DNA of 64,000 bases from Sphingomonas sp. GTDB taxonomy: Bacteria; Pseudomonadota; Alphaproteobacteria; Sphingomonadales; Sphingomonadaceae. The notes beneath the pieces are model-generated. The model was not told the origin of the DNA, did not search any database, and worked only from the letters and a program-made list of their open reading frames with translations. The DNA is taken from positions 496,001-560,000 of the forward strand of contig NZ_JAGIAM010000003.1 of NCBI RefSeq assembly GCF_017744835.1. Direction: 5' to 3'. How positions within the stretch are numbered: the stretch's first letter is position 1; every line of letters begins with the position of its first letter. Of this stretch, positions 18,644 to 26,946 are shown piece after piece. Both the position numbers and the translations under genes were made by a program.

Positions 18644-18721
18644 GTCATCCCCGCGAAGGCGGGGACCCAGAGCCCCAGGCGATGTCGACGAGACCCGGCT
18701 CCCGACCTCCGCGGGGATGAC
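18644..18721. repeat. Palindromic REP-like element, copy A
   Basis: Outer arms GTCATCCCCGCG and CGCGGGGATGAC form a 12-bp inverted repeat about 78 bp apart, and the left arm is itself a hairpin (CCCCGCGAAGGCGGGG). A related unit is at 20363-20443. The type is common between genes in sphingomonad genomes. It lies directly downstream of the metallophosphoesterase stop. Confidence 0.85.
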
Positions 18722-18739
18722 GGTCAAGCGAGCGAAGCC

Positions 18740-19468
18740 CTAAATCTCCAGCAGCGCGTAGGGCCGGTCGAACCGCTCGGCGACCACGAACTGCGCGCAG
18801 TTGAACACCGGCACGCCGCGCCGCGTGCGCCCTTCGTAGCGGCCGCGATGGGCATGGCCGTGGACCACGACCTTCACATTGTCGAACCGGTCCACCGCGT
18901 CCGCCAGCCGCGAGGAGCCGAGGAAGGGGTGGATCTCGGGCGGCTCGCCCTCCACCGTCTCGGCGATCGGCGAATAATGGAGCACCGCGACGGTGCGATC
19001 GGTGCGCAGCGAGCGCAGCCCGTTCTCGAGCTTGCGCGCCTCGTTGATCGATTCCTCGACGAACGCCTTGATCGCCTGCTCGCCGAACGCACCCAGCTCA
19101 CCGCGGCCGAACCCGCCTACGAAGCCCTTCACCCCGGCGAAGCCCACCCCCTTCACCACCACGGCCTGCTCGTCGAGGATCGTCACGCCCGCCTGGTGGA
19201 GGATGTGCGCCACCTGCTCGGGCTGGCCGCATTCATAGTCGTGGTTGCCGAGCACGCCGACCATCGGGATGGTGCAGGCGCGCAGATCCTCGGCCAGATG
19301 CTCGGCCTCGCTGGTCTTGCCGAAATTGGTCAGGTCGCCGCACAGCGCCAGCACGTCCGCCTCTTCGGAGATCCGCGCGAACAGGTCGCGGTAGCGATGC
19401 TCGGATTGCTCGGTGACGTGCAGGTCGCCGATCGCCGCGAGCCGGAGCGGCTCAGAAGTGTCGCTCAT
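18740..19468 (-). CDS. Calcineurin-like metallophosphoesterase
   Basis: 242 aa with all classical metal-binding blocks: GDLHV (Asp15, His17), CGDLTN (Asp45), GNHDYE (residues 74-79), VLHYSPI and HGHAHRG. No signal peptide, so it is probably cytoplasmic. It should hydrolyse a phosphodiester or phosphomonoester, but sequence alone does not give the substrate. The gene overlaps the upstream nucleotidyltransferase gene by 17 nt, so the two products are almost certainly made together. The pair is flanked by REP-like repeats. Confidence 0.9.
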   Translation of the reverse strand: MSDTSEPLRLAAIGDLHVTEQSEHRYRDLFARISEEADVLALCGDLTNFGKTSEAEHLAEDLRACTIPMVGVLGNHDYECGQPEQVAHILHQAGVTILDEQAVVVKGVGFAGVKGFVGGFGRGELGAFGEQAIKAFVEESINEARKLENGLRSLRTDRTVAVLHYSPIAETVEGEPPEIHPFLGSSRLADAVDRFDNVKVVVHGHAHRGRYEGRTRRGVPVFNCAQFVVAERFDRPYALLEI

Positions 19469-20240
19469 GCTTCTCCTCCAGCCCCTTTCCGACCACGTCC
19501 GCGAAGCCCCAGTTGCTGATGTCGATCACATAGTCGCGCGGGGACAGCAGCCGGCCGCGGCAGACGCGCACGTTCGCCGGCGGCAGCTCGGCCTGCGCCT
19601 GGAGGCGCTCGATCAGCGTGTCGAACAGCCAGCGCGGCACCCGGTCGCGCTCGGTGGGGTAGATGAAGCGGAAGTTGAGCAGGTGCATCAGCAGCACCTC
19701 CCAATAGAGCTCCATCGCCGAGAGCAGCCGGTGCCAGTCGATCTCGTCGTGCTTCTTCAGGATCACGTGCGCGACGTCGGCGCCGTCGTAGCGATAGCGG
19801 TCCTGGATGAACATCTTGGAGAGGATGAATTCGGTCGGCGGGGTGATCCGCACCGTGCTGCCATAGACCTCGGCCTCATAGACTTCGGTGAACCAGGCGT
19901 CGGTGACGGGGATCGAGGCAGAGGAGATGTTGTAGATCACGTCGAAGAAGTTCTCGCCCTGCCAGACCTTGCCGATCCAGCGGTCGTCCTCGATCGTGAT
20001 CCGGTATCCGGCCGCCTTGAAATGCGCGAGCAGCCGCGGCGCGTCGCCGGCCTTGCAGAAGACGTCGATGTCCTTGGTCGGGCGGATCACCCCGGTGTGG
20101 CAGGTCAGCGCATAGGTGCCGGAGAGCAGGAAGGGGATGTCCCAGCTGCTCAGCAGCTTCAGGCTGTCCGAATAGAATTCGACGGCGTCCTCGGGCGGAT
20201 CGAAGACACTGGTATCGAAGGGCTCGGGCAGGTCCGACAT
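19452..20240 (-). CDS. Predicted nucleotidyltransferase (AbiEii-like fold)
   Basis: 262 aa from MSDLPEPF at 20240. The motif LLSGTYALTCHTGVIRPTKDIDVF fits the GG-x-AL...R-T-x-DID signature of stand-alone nucleotidyltransferases, with the metal-binding Asp57 and Asp59; the usual GG/GS is GT here. The region WQGENFFDVIYNIS could supply the third acidic residue. Related enzymes attach nucleotides to proteins, RNA or antibiotics, and some are toxins. Which applies here is unknown. The 17-nt overlap with a phosphoesterase suggests an add/remove pair. The track start at 20336 is rejected because it adds a low-complexity GSSAGGQAGG leader. Confidence 0.75.
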   Translation of the reverse strand: MSDLPEPFDTSVFDPPEDAVEFYSDSLKLLSSWDIPFLLSGTYALTCHTGVIRPTKDIDVFCKAGDAPRLLAHFKAAGYRITIEDDRWIGKVWQGENFFDVIYNISSASIPVTDAWFTEVYEAEVYGSTVRITPPTEFILSKMFIQDRYRYDGADVAHVILKKHDEIDWHRLLSAMELYWEVLLMHLLNFRFIYPTERDRVPRWLFDTLIERLQAQAELPPANVRVCRGRLLSPRDYVIDISNWGFADVVGKGLEEKHERHF

Positions 20241-20362
20241 GATGCTCGCAGGCTGGCGCCGGGGCGCGGGGAGACCGGATAACGGAAGCGGGGAGGGGGA
20301 GGTTCCGCCGGCCTGCCCGCCCGCGCTGCTCCCCACTGTTACCCGTTACCCATACCTTGACC

Positions 20363-20443
20363 GTCACCCCCGCGAAGGCGGGGGCCCAGTAATCACGGGC
20401 ACCGTCGCTCGTGGCTCTGGGTCCCCGCCTGCGCGGGGATGAC
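20363..20443. repeat. Palindromic REP-like element, copy B
   Basis: Same family as 18644-18721: left arm GTCACCCCCGCGAAGGCGGG, right arm ending GCGCGGGGATGAC, with the CCCAG/CTGGG boxes facing each other. Copies A and B enclose the metallophosphoesterase/nucleotidyltransferase pair. Confidence 0.85.
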
Positions 20444-20519
20444 GGAAGGGAACAGGACGCGAGCCTTCCTCAAGACACTCCACCCCGAGACGACGCGTCC
20501 CAAAACGCACCGCCCCGAA

Positions 20520-20534
20520 GTTCCCCTCTTGTTC
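20520..20534 (+). promoter_or_regulatory. SOS (LexA) box of recA
   Basis: A perfect GTTC-N7-GTTC direct repeat (GTTCCCCTCTTGTTC), the established LexA target in Alphaproteobacteria such as Caulobacter and Rhodobacter, 79 bp upstream of the recA start. It indicates that recA is damage-inducible here and confirms which motif this genome uses. Confidence 0.85.
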
Positions 20535-20612
20535 CATGAGAACAAATGCTGTACGGACCCAACTCACGCGTTGAACGTGCGGCCCAAACCCTCTAGCGAA
20601 CGGGACTTCAAC

Positions 20613-21683
<1,071 letters not shown>

Positions 21684-21740
21684 CGCGTTGATTTGGCCGC
21701 CTCGTCGCGAGCGGCGGTCGCGGGAGACGATCCCACTGGA

Positions 21741-21767
21741 AGACCCGGCGCACCCCGCGCCGGGTCT
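21741..21767 (+). terminator. Intrinsic terminator of recA
   Basis: A perfect 11-bp GC-rich stem (AGACCCGGCGC / GCGCCGGGTCT) with a five-base ACCCC loop, followed by TTCGCGTTTT. It starts 58 nt after the recA stop. Confidence 0.85.
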
Positions 21768-21863
21768 TTCGCGTTTTGCGGCGGAACGCTGCGGGTTTAT
21801 CTGTCACATGCGCAATGATCGAAAAGTTTCGGCCACCGGCCGGCATCGCGGGAAGGGGAGCGG

Positions 21864-22694
21864 ATGACGACGAACTTCGACTGGACCGGCCGCGTCGGTG
21901 ATGTCTGGGCAGAGGAATGGCAGCGGACCGACCGCAGCCTGGCCGGACTCGCGCGCCGGCTCGACGCCGCGATCCTGGCGGTTGCGCCCCACGGAGGCAC
22001 TGCGATCGACCTGGGCTGCGGCGCAGGCGGCACTTCGATCGCGCTCGCCACTGCCCGTCCGCAACTCGCGGTGACCGGCATCGACTTGTCGCCTTCGCTG
22101 ATCGCTATCGCCCGCGAGCGCGCCGCCGGCATTCCCAATCTCGCCTTCCGCGTCGCCGATGCGCAGAGCTTGGGCGGGGCGGGCGCCGACCTGCTCGTCT
22201 CGCGCCACGGCGTCATGTTCTTCGACGATCCGGTCGCTGGCTTCTCGGCGCTCCGCGATGCCGCCAATCCCGGCGCCAGGCTCGTCTTCTCCTGCTTCCG
22301 CGCCCGCACGAGCAACGAATGGGCCGTCGCGGTCGACGACGCGGTCGGCAACGACGTTCCGCCGTCCGAAGGCTATACGCCCGGCCCCTTCGGCCTCTCC
22401 GACCCCGGTTTCACTGCCGACGTGTTCGCCCGCGCCGGATGGACCGAGGCCGAGGTCCAGTCGATCGATTTCACTTACGTAGCCGGCGAGGGCGAGGACC
22501 CGGTCGAGGATGCGCTCGGTTTCTTCTCGCGGATCGGGCCTGCCGCGCGCGCGATGATCGATGCCGCCCCCGATCGCCGGGGAGCCATGCGCGAGTCGCT
22601 CCGCGCCATGCTCGCCGCCCGTGCAGCCGACGAAGTCGTGGCGTTCGGCGCGGGCGCCTGGATCTGGACCGCGACCGCCGGAGAGCCCGCATGA
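21864..22694 (+). CDS. Class I SAM-dependent methyltransferase
   Basis: 276 aa. The SAM-binding motif I is AIDLGCGAGGTSIALA, motif II VTGIDLSPSLIAIAR, and the post-II region FRVADAQSL and LVSRHGVMFFDDPVAGF complete a class I Rossmann fold of the Methyltransf_25 type. N-terminal TTNFDWTGRVGDVWAEEW is found in a group of uncharacterised small-molecule methyltransferases. The substrate is not deducible. It overlaps the next gene, a glutathione S-transferase, by 4 nt. Confidence 0.88.
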   Translation: MTTNFDWTGRVGDVWAEEWQRTDRSLAGLARRLDAAILAVAPHGGTAIDLGCGAGGTSIALATARPQLAVTGIDLSPSLIAIARERAAGIPNLAFRVADAQSLGGAGADLLVSRHGVMFFDDPVAGFSALRDAANPGARLVFSCFRARTSNEWAVAVDDAVGNDVPPSEGYTPGPFGLSDPGFTADVFARAGWTEAEVQSIDFTYVAGEGEDPVEDALGFFSRIGPAARAMIDAAPDRRGAMRESLRAMLAARAADEVVAFGAGAWIWTATAGEPA

Positions 22695-23317
22695 CGATCA
22701 TCGTCCACCATTTGGAGAACAGCCGCTCGCAGCGCGTGCTCTGGCTGCTCGAGGAATTGGGCCTGCCCTACGAGGTCCGGCGCTACCAGCGCGACAAGGC
22801 GACGATGCTCGCCCCGCCCGAGCTCCGGCGCATCCATCCGCTCGGCAAGTCGCCGGTGATCGAGCGCGAGGGCCGCGTCGTCGCGGAAACCGGCGCGATC
22901 ATCGAATATCTGGTCGAGCTCGCCGATGGCAGGCTCGGCCCGCCCGCGCACCGCGACGACACGCTGCGCTATCGCCATTTCCTCCATTATGCCGAGGGGT
23001 CGCTGATGCCCCCGTTGCTGGTCAAGCTCGTGCTCGGCCGCGTGCCGGTGCTCGGCAAGGTGGCACAGAAGAGGTTCCAGCCGATGATCGACGTCCACCT
23101 CGACTATGTCGAAGCCGAGCTGGCGCAGCGCCCCTGGTTCGCGGGCAGGGAATTCACTGCCGCCGACGTGATGATGAGCTTCCCGCTCGAAGCCGCCGTG
23201 GCCCGCGCCGCCGCGACCGAGGGGCGACGGCACATCGCCGACTGGCTCGCCCGCATCCACGCGCGGCCCGCCTATCGCGCCGCGCTCGAACGGGGAGGAC
23301 CCTACGCCTACGCCTGA
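22691..23317 (+). CDS. Glutathione S-transferase
   Basis: 208 aa. The thioredoxin-like N-domain shows MTIIVHHLENSRSQRVLWLLEELGLPYEVRRY, the conserved cis-Pro segment LGKSPVIE and the glutathione-binding ETGAIIEYL; the C-terminal helical domain has FTAADVMMSFPLE. The catalytic Ser is probably in NSRSQR, as in beta/theta-like bacterial GSTs. The ATG at 22691 overlaps the methyltransferase stop, whereas the 466-aa track ORF reads the methyltransferase in a wrong frame. The gene ends 10 nt inside the convergent symporter gene. Confidence 0.93.
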   Translation: MTIIVHHLENSRSQRVLWLLEELGLPYEVRRYQRDKATMLAPPELRRIHPLGKSPVIEREGRVVAETGAIIEYLVELADGRLGPPAHRDDTLRYRHFLHYAEGSLMPPLLVKLVLGRVPVLGKVAQKRFQPMIDVHLDYVEAELAQRPWFAGREFTAADVMMSFPLEAAVARAAATEGRRHIADWLARIHARPAYRAALERGGPYAYA

Positions 23318-24660
23318 GGCTTGCCGTAATCCTCGAAGCTGTCGTCCGCCCCCGGCGCGGGCGCCGAGGGGAAGACGATCTTGTGGTCGGGCGATTCGGG
23401 AGCGTCGAACCCGCCTTCCCAGCGCGCTACGACCGTGGCGGCCACCGCATTGCCTATCACATTGGTTGCGGTGCGGCCCATGTCGAGGAAATGGTCGACC
23501 GCCAGGATCAGCAGCACGCCCGCCTCGGGGATCTGGAAGTGCGACAGCGTGCCGGTGATCACCACAAGGCTGGCGCGCGGCACGCCGGCGATGCCCTTGC
23601 TGGTGATCATCAGCATCAGCAGCATCGTGATCATCGTCCCCCAATCGAGGTGGATGCCATAGGCCTGGGCGATGAAGATCGACGCGAACGTCATGTACAT
23701 CATCGAGCCGTCGAGATTGAACGAATAGCCGAGCGGCAGCACGAAGCTGGCGATCCGCGGCGGCACGCCGAACTTGTCGAGCGCCTCGAGCGTGCGCGGA
23801 TAGGCGGCTTCGGACGAGGCAGTGGAGAAGCCCAGGAGGATCGGGTCGCGCAGATAGCGCAGCAGCAGCCCGGTGCGCCGCCCCACGACGAGGTAGCAGG
23901 CGCCGAGCAGCACCGCCCAGAGGACGAAGAGCCCGATGTAGAAGCTGCCCATGAAGAAGGCGAGGTCACCCACCACGCCTAGCCCGCGCGTCGCGAGCGT
24001 CCGCGCCACTGCGCAGAACACCGCGACCGGCGCGAAGAGCATGACATAGCCGGTGACGGTGAGCATCACCGAGACCAGCGACTCCAGCCCGTCGAGCAAC
24101 GGCTTGGCGCGCTCGCCCACGGCGGCCATCGCCACGCCGAAGAAGAGCGAGAAGATGACGAGCTGGAGGATGTCGTTGCTCGCCATCGCCTCGATTGCCG
24201 AGGTGGGAATGAGGTGCGTGAAGAACTTCGCTGCGTCAAAGGCCGAGCGATCGACTCCGCTCGACGCCGCCACGTCGGGGAGCGGCAGGTTCAGCCCGAC
24301 GCCGGGCTGGAGGAGGTTGACCAGGATGAGGCCGAGCGTGAGCGAGACGAGGCTCGCGCAGACGAACCACAGGAAGGCACGGACGCCGACACGCCCGATC
24401 GCCCCGGTGCCGCCCATGTGCGCGATGCCCACCGTCAGCGTCGAGACCACCAGCGGGGCGATGATCATCTTGATCAGGTGCAGGAACATCTGCGTGGGAA
24501 TGTCGAGGTAATAGGCGATGTTCTCGACGAACTTGGTGCCCGCGCCGCCGCCGTCGTCATAGGCGGCGTTCAGCGCCCAGCCCAGCAGCCCCCCGAGCAC
24601 CAGGCCCGCCAGAATGTACCACGTCAAACGCTTGCCCACACGGACCCCCTTTGGTTTCAC
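23308..24660 (-). CDS. Dicarboxylate/amino acid:cation symporter (DAACS family)
   Basis: 450 aa, about eight membrane helices and two re-entrant hairpins. Diagnostic stretches are FLHLIKMIIAPLVVSTLTVGIAHMG, the serine-rich hairpin GFSTASSEAAYPRTLE, and the substrate/cation site YSFNLDGSMMYMTFASIFIAQAYG plus TSKGIAGVPRASLVV. It imports C4-dicarboxylates, glutamate or aspartate with H+ or Na+. The ASSEAAYP variant of the hairpin does not let me choose among DctA, GltP or GltT. Divergent from the M24 peptidase across 77 bp. Confidence 0.92.
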   Translation of the reverse strand: MKPKGVRVGKRLTWYILAGLVLGGLLGWALNAAYDDGGGAGTKFVENIAYYLDIPTQMFLHLIKMIIAPLVVSTLTVGIAHMGGTGAIGRVGVRAFLWFVCASLVSLTLGLILVNLLQPGVGLNLPLPDVAASSGVDRSAFDAAKFFTHLIPTSAIEAMASNDILQLVIFSLFFGVAMAAVGERAKPLLDGLESLVSVMLTVTGYVMLFAPVAVFCAVARTLATRGLGVVGDLAFFMGSFYIGLFVLWAVLLGACYLVVGRRTGLLLRYLRDPILLGFSTASSEAAYPRTLEALDKFGVPPRIASFVLPLGYSFNLDGSMMYMTFASIFIAQAYGIHLDWGTMITMLLMLMITSKGIAGVPRASLVVITGTLSHFQIPEAGVLLILAVDHFLDMGRTATNVIGNAVAATVVARWEGGFDAPESPDHKIVFPSAPAPGADDSFEDYGKPQA

Positions 24661-24737
24661 CTGCTACGGAAGGGGATTGTCGCCGCCGGGTCAAGAACCC
24701 TATCGCTCGCAGCCATAGCTTTTCCGGGGAGAAACCC

Positions 24738-25988
24738 TTGCCGATCCTCACTCGCCGCGCGCTGCTTGCTGCCGCCGGCACTGCACCTCTGCTCTCGATC
24801 CCTGCCGTGCTCCGTGCGGCCGAGCCCGACCTTTCCGAGCTCAAGGACATCACGCAGGGTGCGCAGCCGATCCCGGCCGAGGAGCGGCTCGCGCGGATCG
24901 CCCGTGCGCAGAAGCTGATGAAGGCGAACGGCATCGGCGCGGTGCTGATCGAGCCGGGCTCGTCGCTGCTCTATTTCACTGGCGTGCGCTGGGGCCGCAG
25001 CGAGCGGCTCACCGCTGCGATCCTGCCGGTGGAAGGCGAGCCGTGCATCGTCACGCCGTTCTTCGAGGAGCCGCGCACCCGCGAGACGCTGGCGATCCCG
25101 GCGGAGGTCCGCGTGTGGCAGGAGGATGAAGACCCGCTCAAGACGGTAGCCGGGTTCCTGGAGGACCGCAGGCTTGCGCGGTTGCCCGTCGGGATCGAGG
25201 AGACGGTGCGCTATTTCGCAGTCGACGGGCTGCAGAAGGCGGGGTTGCAGGTGGTCTCGGCCAATCCGGTCGTCCGTGGCTGCCGGATGATCAAGACGCC
25301 CGCCGAAATCGCATTGATGCAACTCGCCACCGACGTGACGATCGCGGCCTATCGCTGGGTCCATCCGCGCGTTCAGAAGGGGATGACGCAGCACGACGTC
25401 TCCGCGCTGATGGACGCCGCGACGATCAAGCTGGGCGGCGCGCCCGAGTTCAGCATGGTGCTCGTGGGCGAGGGTGCCGCCTATCCGCACGGCACCAAGG
25501 TACCCTCGCCGGTGGCGGACGGGCGAATCGTGCTGATGGACTGCGGCTGCACGGTGCAGGGCTATCAATCCGACGTGTCGCGCACCTGGGTGCACGGCAC
25601 CGCCACCTCCGAGCAGCGCAAGGTGTGGGATCAGGTCGCGCGCGGCCAGCAGGTCGCGTTCGAAGCGGCGCGGCTGGGCACGCCGGCTGGGCAAGTCGAT
25701 GACGCGGTGCGCCGCTATTATGCGAGCCTTGGTTACGGGCCGGATTATAAGCTGCCGGGCCTGTCGCATCGCACCGGCCACGGCATCGGCATGGACGGAC
25801 ACGAGCCGGTCAATCTCGTTCGCGGGGAGAAGACGCGGCTCGCGCCGGGAATGTGCTTCTCGAACGAGCCGGGCATCTACATCCCGGGCAGCTTCGGGGT
25901 GCGGATCGAGGATTGCTTCCACATGACCGAGACTGGCCCGAAGTGGTTCAGCACGCCGCCGCGCTCGATCGACCGGCCCGTCGAATGA
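24738..25988 (+). CDS. M24 family Xaa-Pro aminopeptidase-like protein, exported
   Basis: 416 aa from a TTG at 24738 preceded by GGGGAGA. The leader LPILTRRALLAAAGTAPLL looks like a twin-arginine signal (TRRALLAAAG). A creatinase N-domain (LMKANGIGAVLIEPGSSLLYFTGVRWG) precedes the pita-bread domain with metal ligands in LMDCGCTVQGYQSDVSRTW, the His of GHGIGMDGHEP, and the Glu residues in FSNEPGIY and VRIEDCF. It should release N-terminal residues ahead of proline, or be a related hydrolase. The first metal Asp of the usual D-x-G is present as MDCG. Its stop overlaps the next start (ATGA). Confidence 0.88.
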   Translation: MPILTRRALLAAAGTAPLLSIPAVLRAAEPDLSELKDITQGAQPIPAEERLARIARAQKLMKANGIGAVLIEPGSSLLYFTGVRWGRSERLTAAILPVEGEPCIVTPFFEEPRTRETLAIPAEVRVWQEDEDPLKTVAGFLEDRRLARLPVGIEETVRYFAVDGLQKAGLQVVSANPVVRGCRMIKTPAEIALMQLATDVTIAAYRWVHPRVQKGMTQHDVSALMDAATIKLGGAPEFSMVLVGEGAAYPHGTKVPSPVADGRIVLMDCGCTVQGYQSDVSRTWVHGTATSEQRKVWDQVARGQQVAFEAARLGTPAGQVDDAVRRYYASLGYGPDYKLPGLSHRTGHGIGMDGHEPVNLVRGEKTRLAPGMCFSNEPGIYIPGSFGVRIEDCFHMTETGPKWFSTPPRSIDRPVE

Positions 25989-26887
25989 GCGCCCCGGTCC
26001 CCGTCCTGGTCAATGCGAGCGGGGGTACCGCCGCCGCGAAGGGCGAGGGCCTGCGCGCAGAGATCGAGAAGGCGTTCGCGGACGCAGGCGTCGAGATCGA
26101 CCTCAAGCTGCTTGAAGGGGAAGCGATGCAGCCCGCGATCGAAGCGGCTGCCGGTGCCGAAATCCTGGTGGTGGGCGGCGGCGACGGCACGCTCGGCAGC
26201 GCCGCGGCCGCCCTGGCCCGGAGCGGCTCGGCGCTCGGCATCCTGCCGCTCGGCACGCGCAACCACCTCGCGCGCGAATTGGGCATTCCCCTCGACCTGG
26301 CTGAAGCCGCGAAGCTGATCGCTTCGGGCAGGCGGCGCCAGATCGATCTGGCGCGCGTGAACGGCGAGGCGTTCGTCAACAACGCCTCGATCGGCCTCTA
26401 TCCCGACATGGTCGAGGAGCGCGAGGGCCTGGCGTTGCCGAAGAAGCTGGCGGCGCTTCCGGCTGCCGCGGCGGCGCTCAAGCGGATGCGCCATCGCCGG
26501 CTGCATCTGCGGATGCCGGGCGTGGACCGCGAAGTCGTCACGCCGATGCTGTTCGTCGGCAACAATCGATACGTGCTGGACGCGGGCAAGCTGGGGCAGC
26601 GCAAGGCGCTCGATGATGGCGTGCTCTCGGTCTATGCGGTGGCGTCGCGCCGCCGCCTGGCGCTGATCGGCTTCGCGATCCGTGCGCTTCTGGGGCGGGC
26701 CGATCCCGAGCGCGACTTCGCCGCGATCGGCGACACAGCGGAGCTCCGCGTCACCGGGCCGGTGGACGGCATCCACGTCGCGCTCGACGGCGAAGTGCGG
26801 AGGCTGCGCGTGCCGCTGGAATTCGCGATAGAGCCGGGTGCGCTCACCGTCGTCGCGCCTCCCGCGGACACAACTCGGACGGATTGA
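25985..26887 (+). CDS. Diacylglycerol kinase-family lipid kinase
   Basis: 300 aa from [14 protein letters not shown]. The nucleotide-binding GGGDGT is at residues 64-69, followed by [19 protein letters not shown], the typical DAGK catalytic signature (here GTRNHLA where many have GTGNDFA). The C-terminal beta-domain includes [17 protein letters not shown] and [11 protein letters not shown]. Homologues phosphorylate diacylglycerol, sphingosine or related lipids; in a sphingomonad a sphingoid substrate is conceivable but unproven. Coupled to the M24 peptidase by a 4-nt overlap. Confidence 0.87.
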   Translation: MSAPVPVLVNASGGTAAAKGEGLRAEIEKAFADAGVEIDLKLLEGEAMQPAIEAAAGAEILVVGGGDGTLGSAAAALARSGSALGILPLGTRNHLARELGIPLDLAEAAKLIASGRRRQIDLARVNGEAFVNNASIGLYPDMVEEREGLALPKKLAALPAAAAALKRMRHRRLHLRMPGVDREVVTPMLFVGNNRYVLDAGKLGQRKALDDGVLSVYAVASRRRLALIGFAIRALLGRADPERDFAAIGDTAELRVTGPVDGIHVALDGEVRRLRVPLEFAIEPGALTVVAPPADTTRTD

Positions 26888-26946
26888 TCGTCCTGATCGA
26901 AGTGTTTCGCTTGAGCGAAGCGCCGCGCGCAACTAAGTCGCTGCTC

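Larger units (their letters stand above)
20241..20612. other. Intergenic region with REP element and recA control region
   Basis: 372 bp without a gene, between divergent transcripts. It holds the REP-like unit at 20363-20443 and the recA SOS box at 20520-20534. A second inverted repeat, TTGTTC-CATGA-GAACAA, overlaps the right half of the SOS box (20529-20545). I could not fix -35/-10 elements with confidence. Confidence 0.7.

Noticed and set aside
20529-20545. TTGTTC-CATGA-GAACAA as the recA operator
   Set aside because: It overlaps the right half of a perfect GTTC-N7-GTTC box, which explains regulation better.
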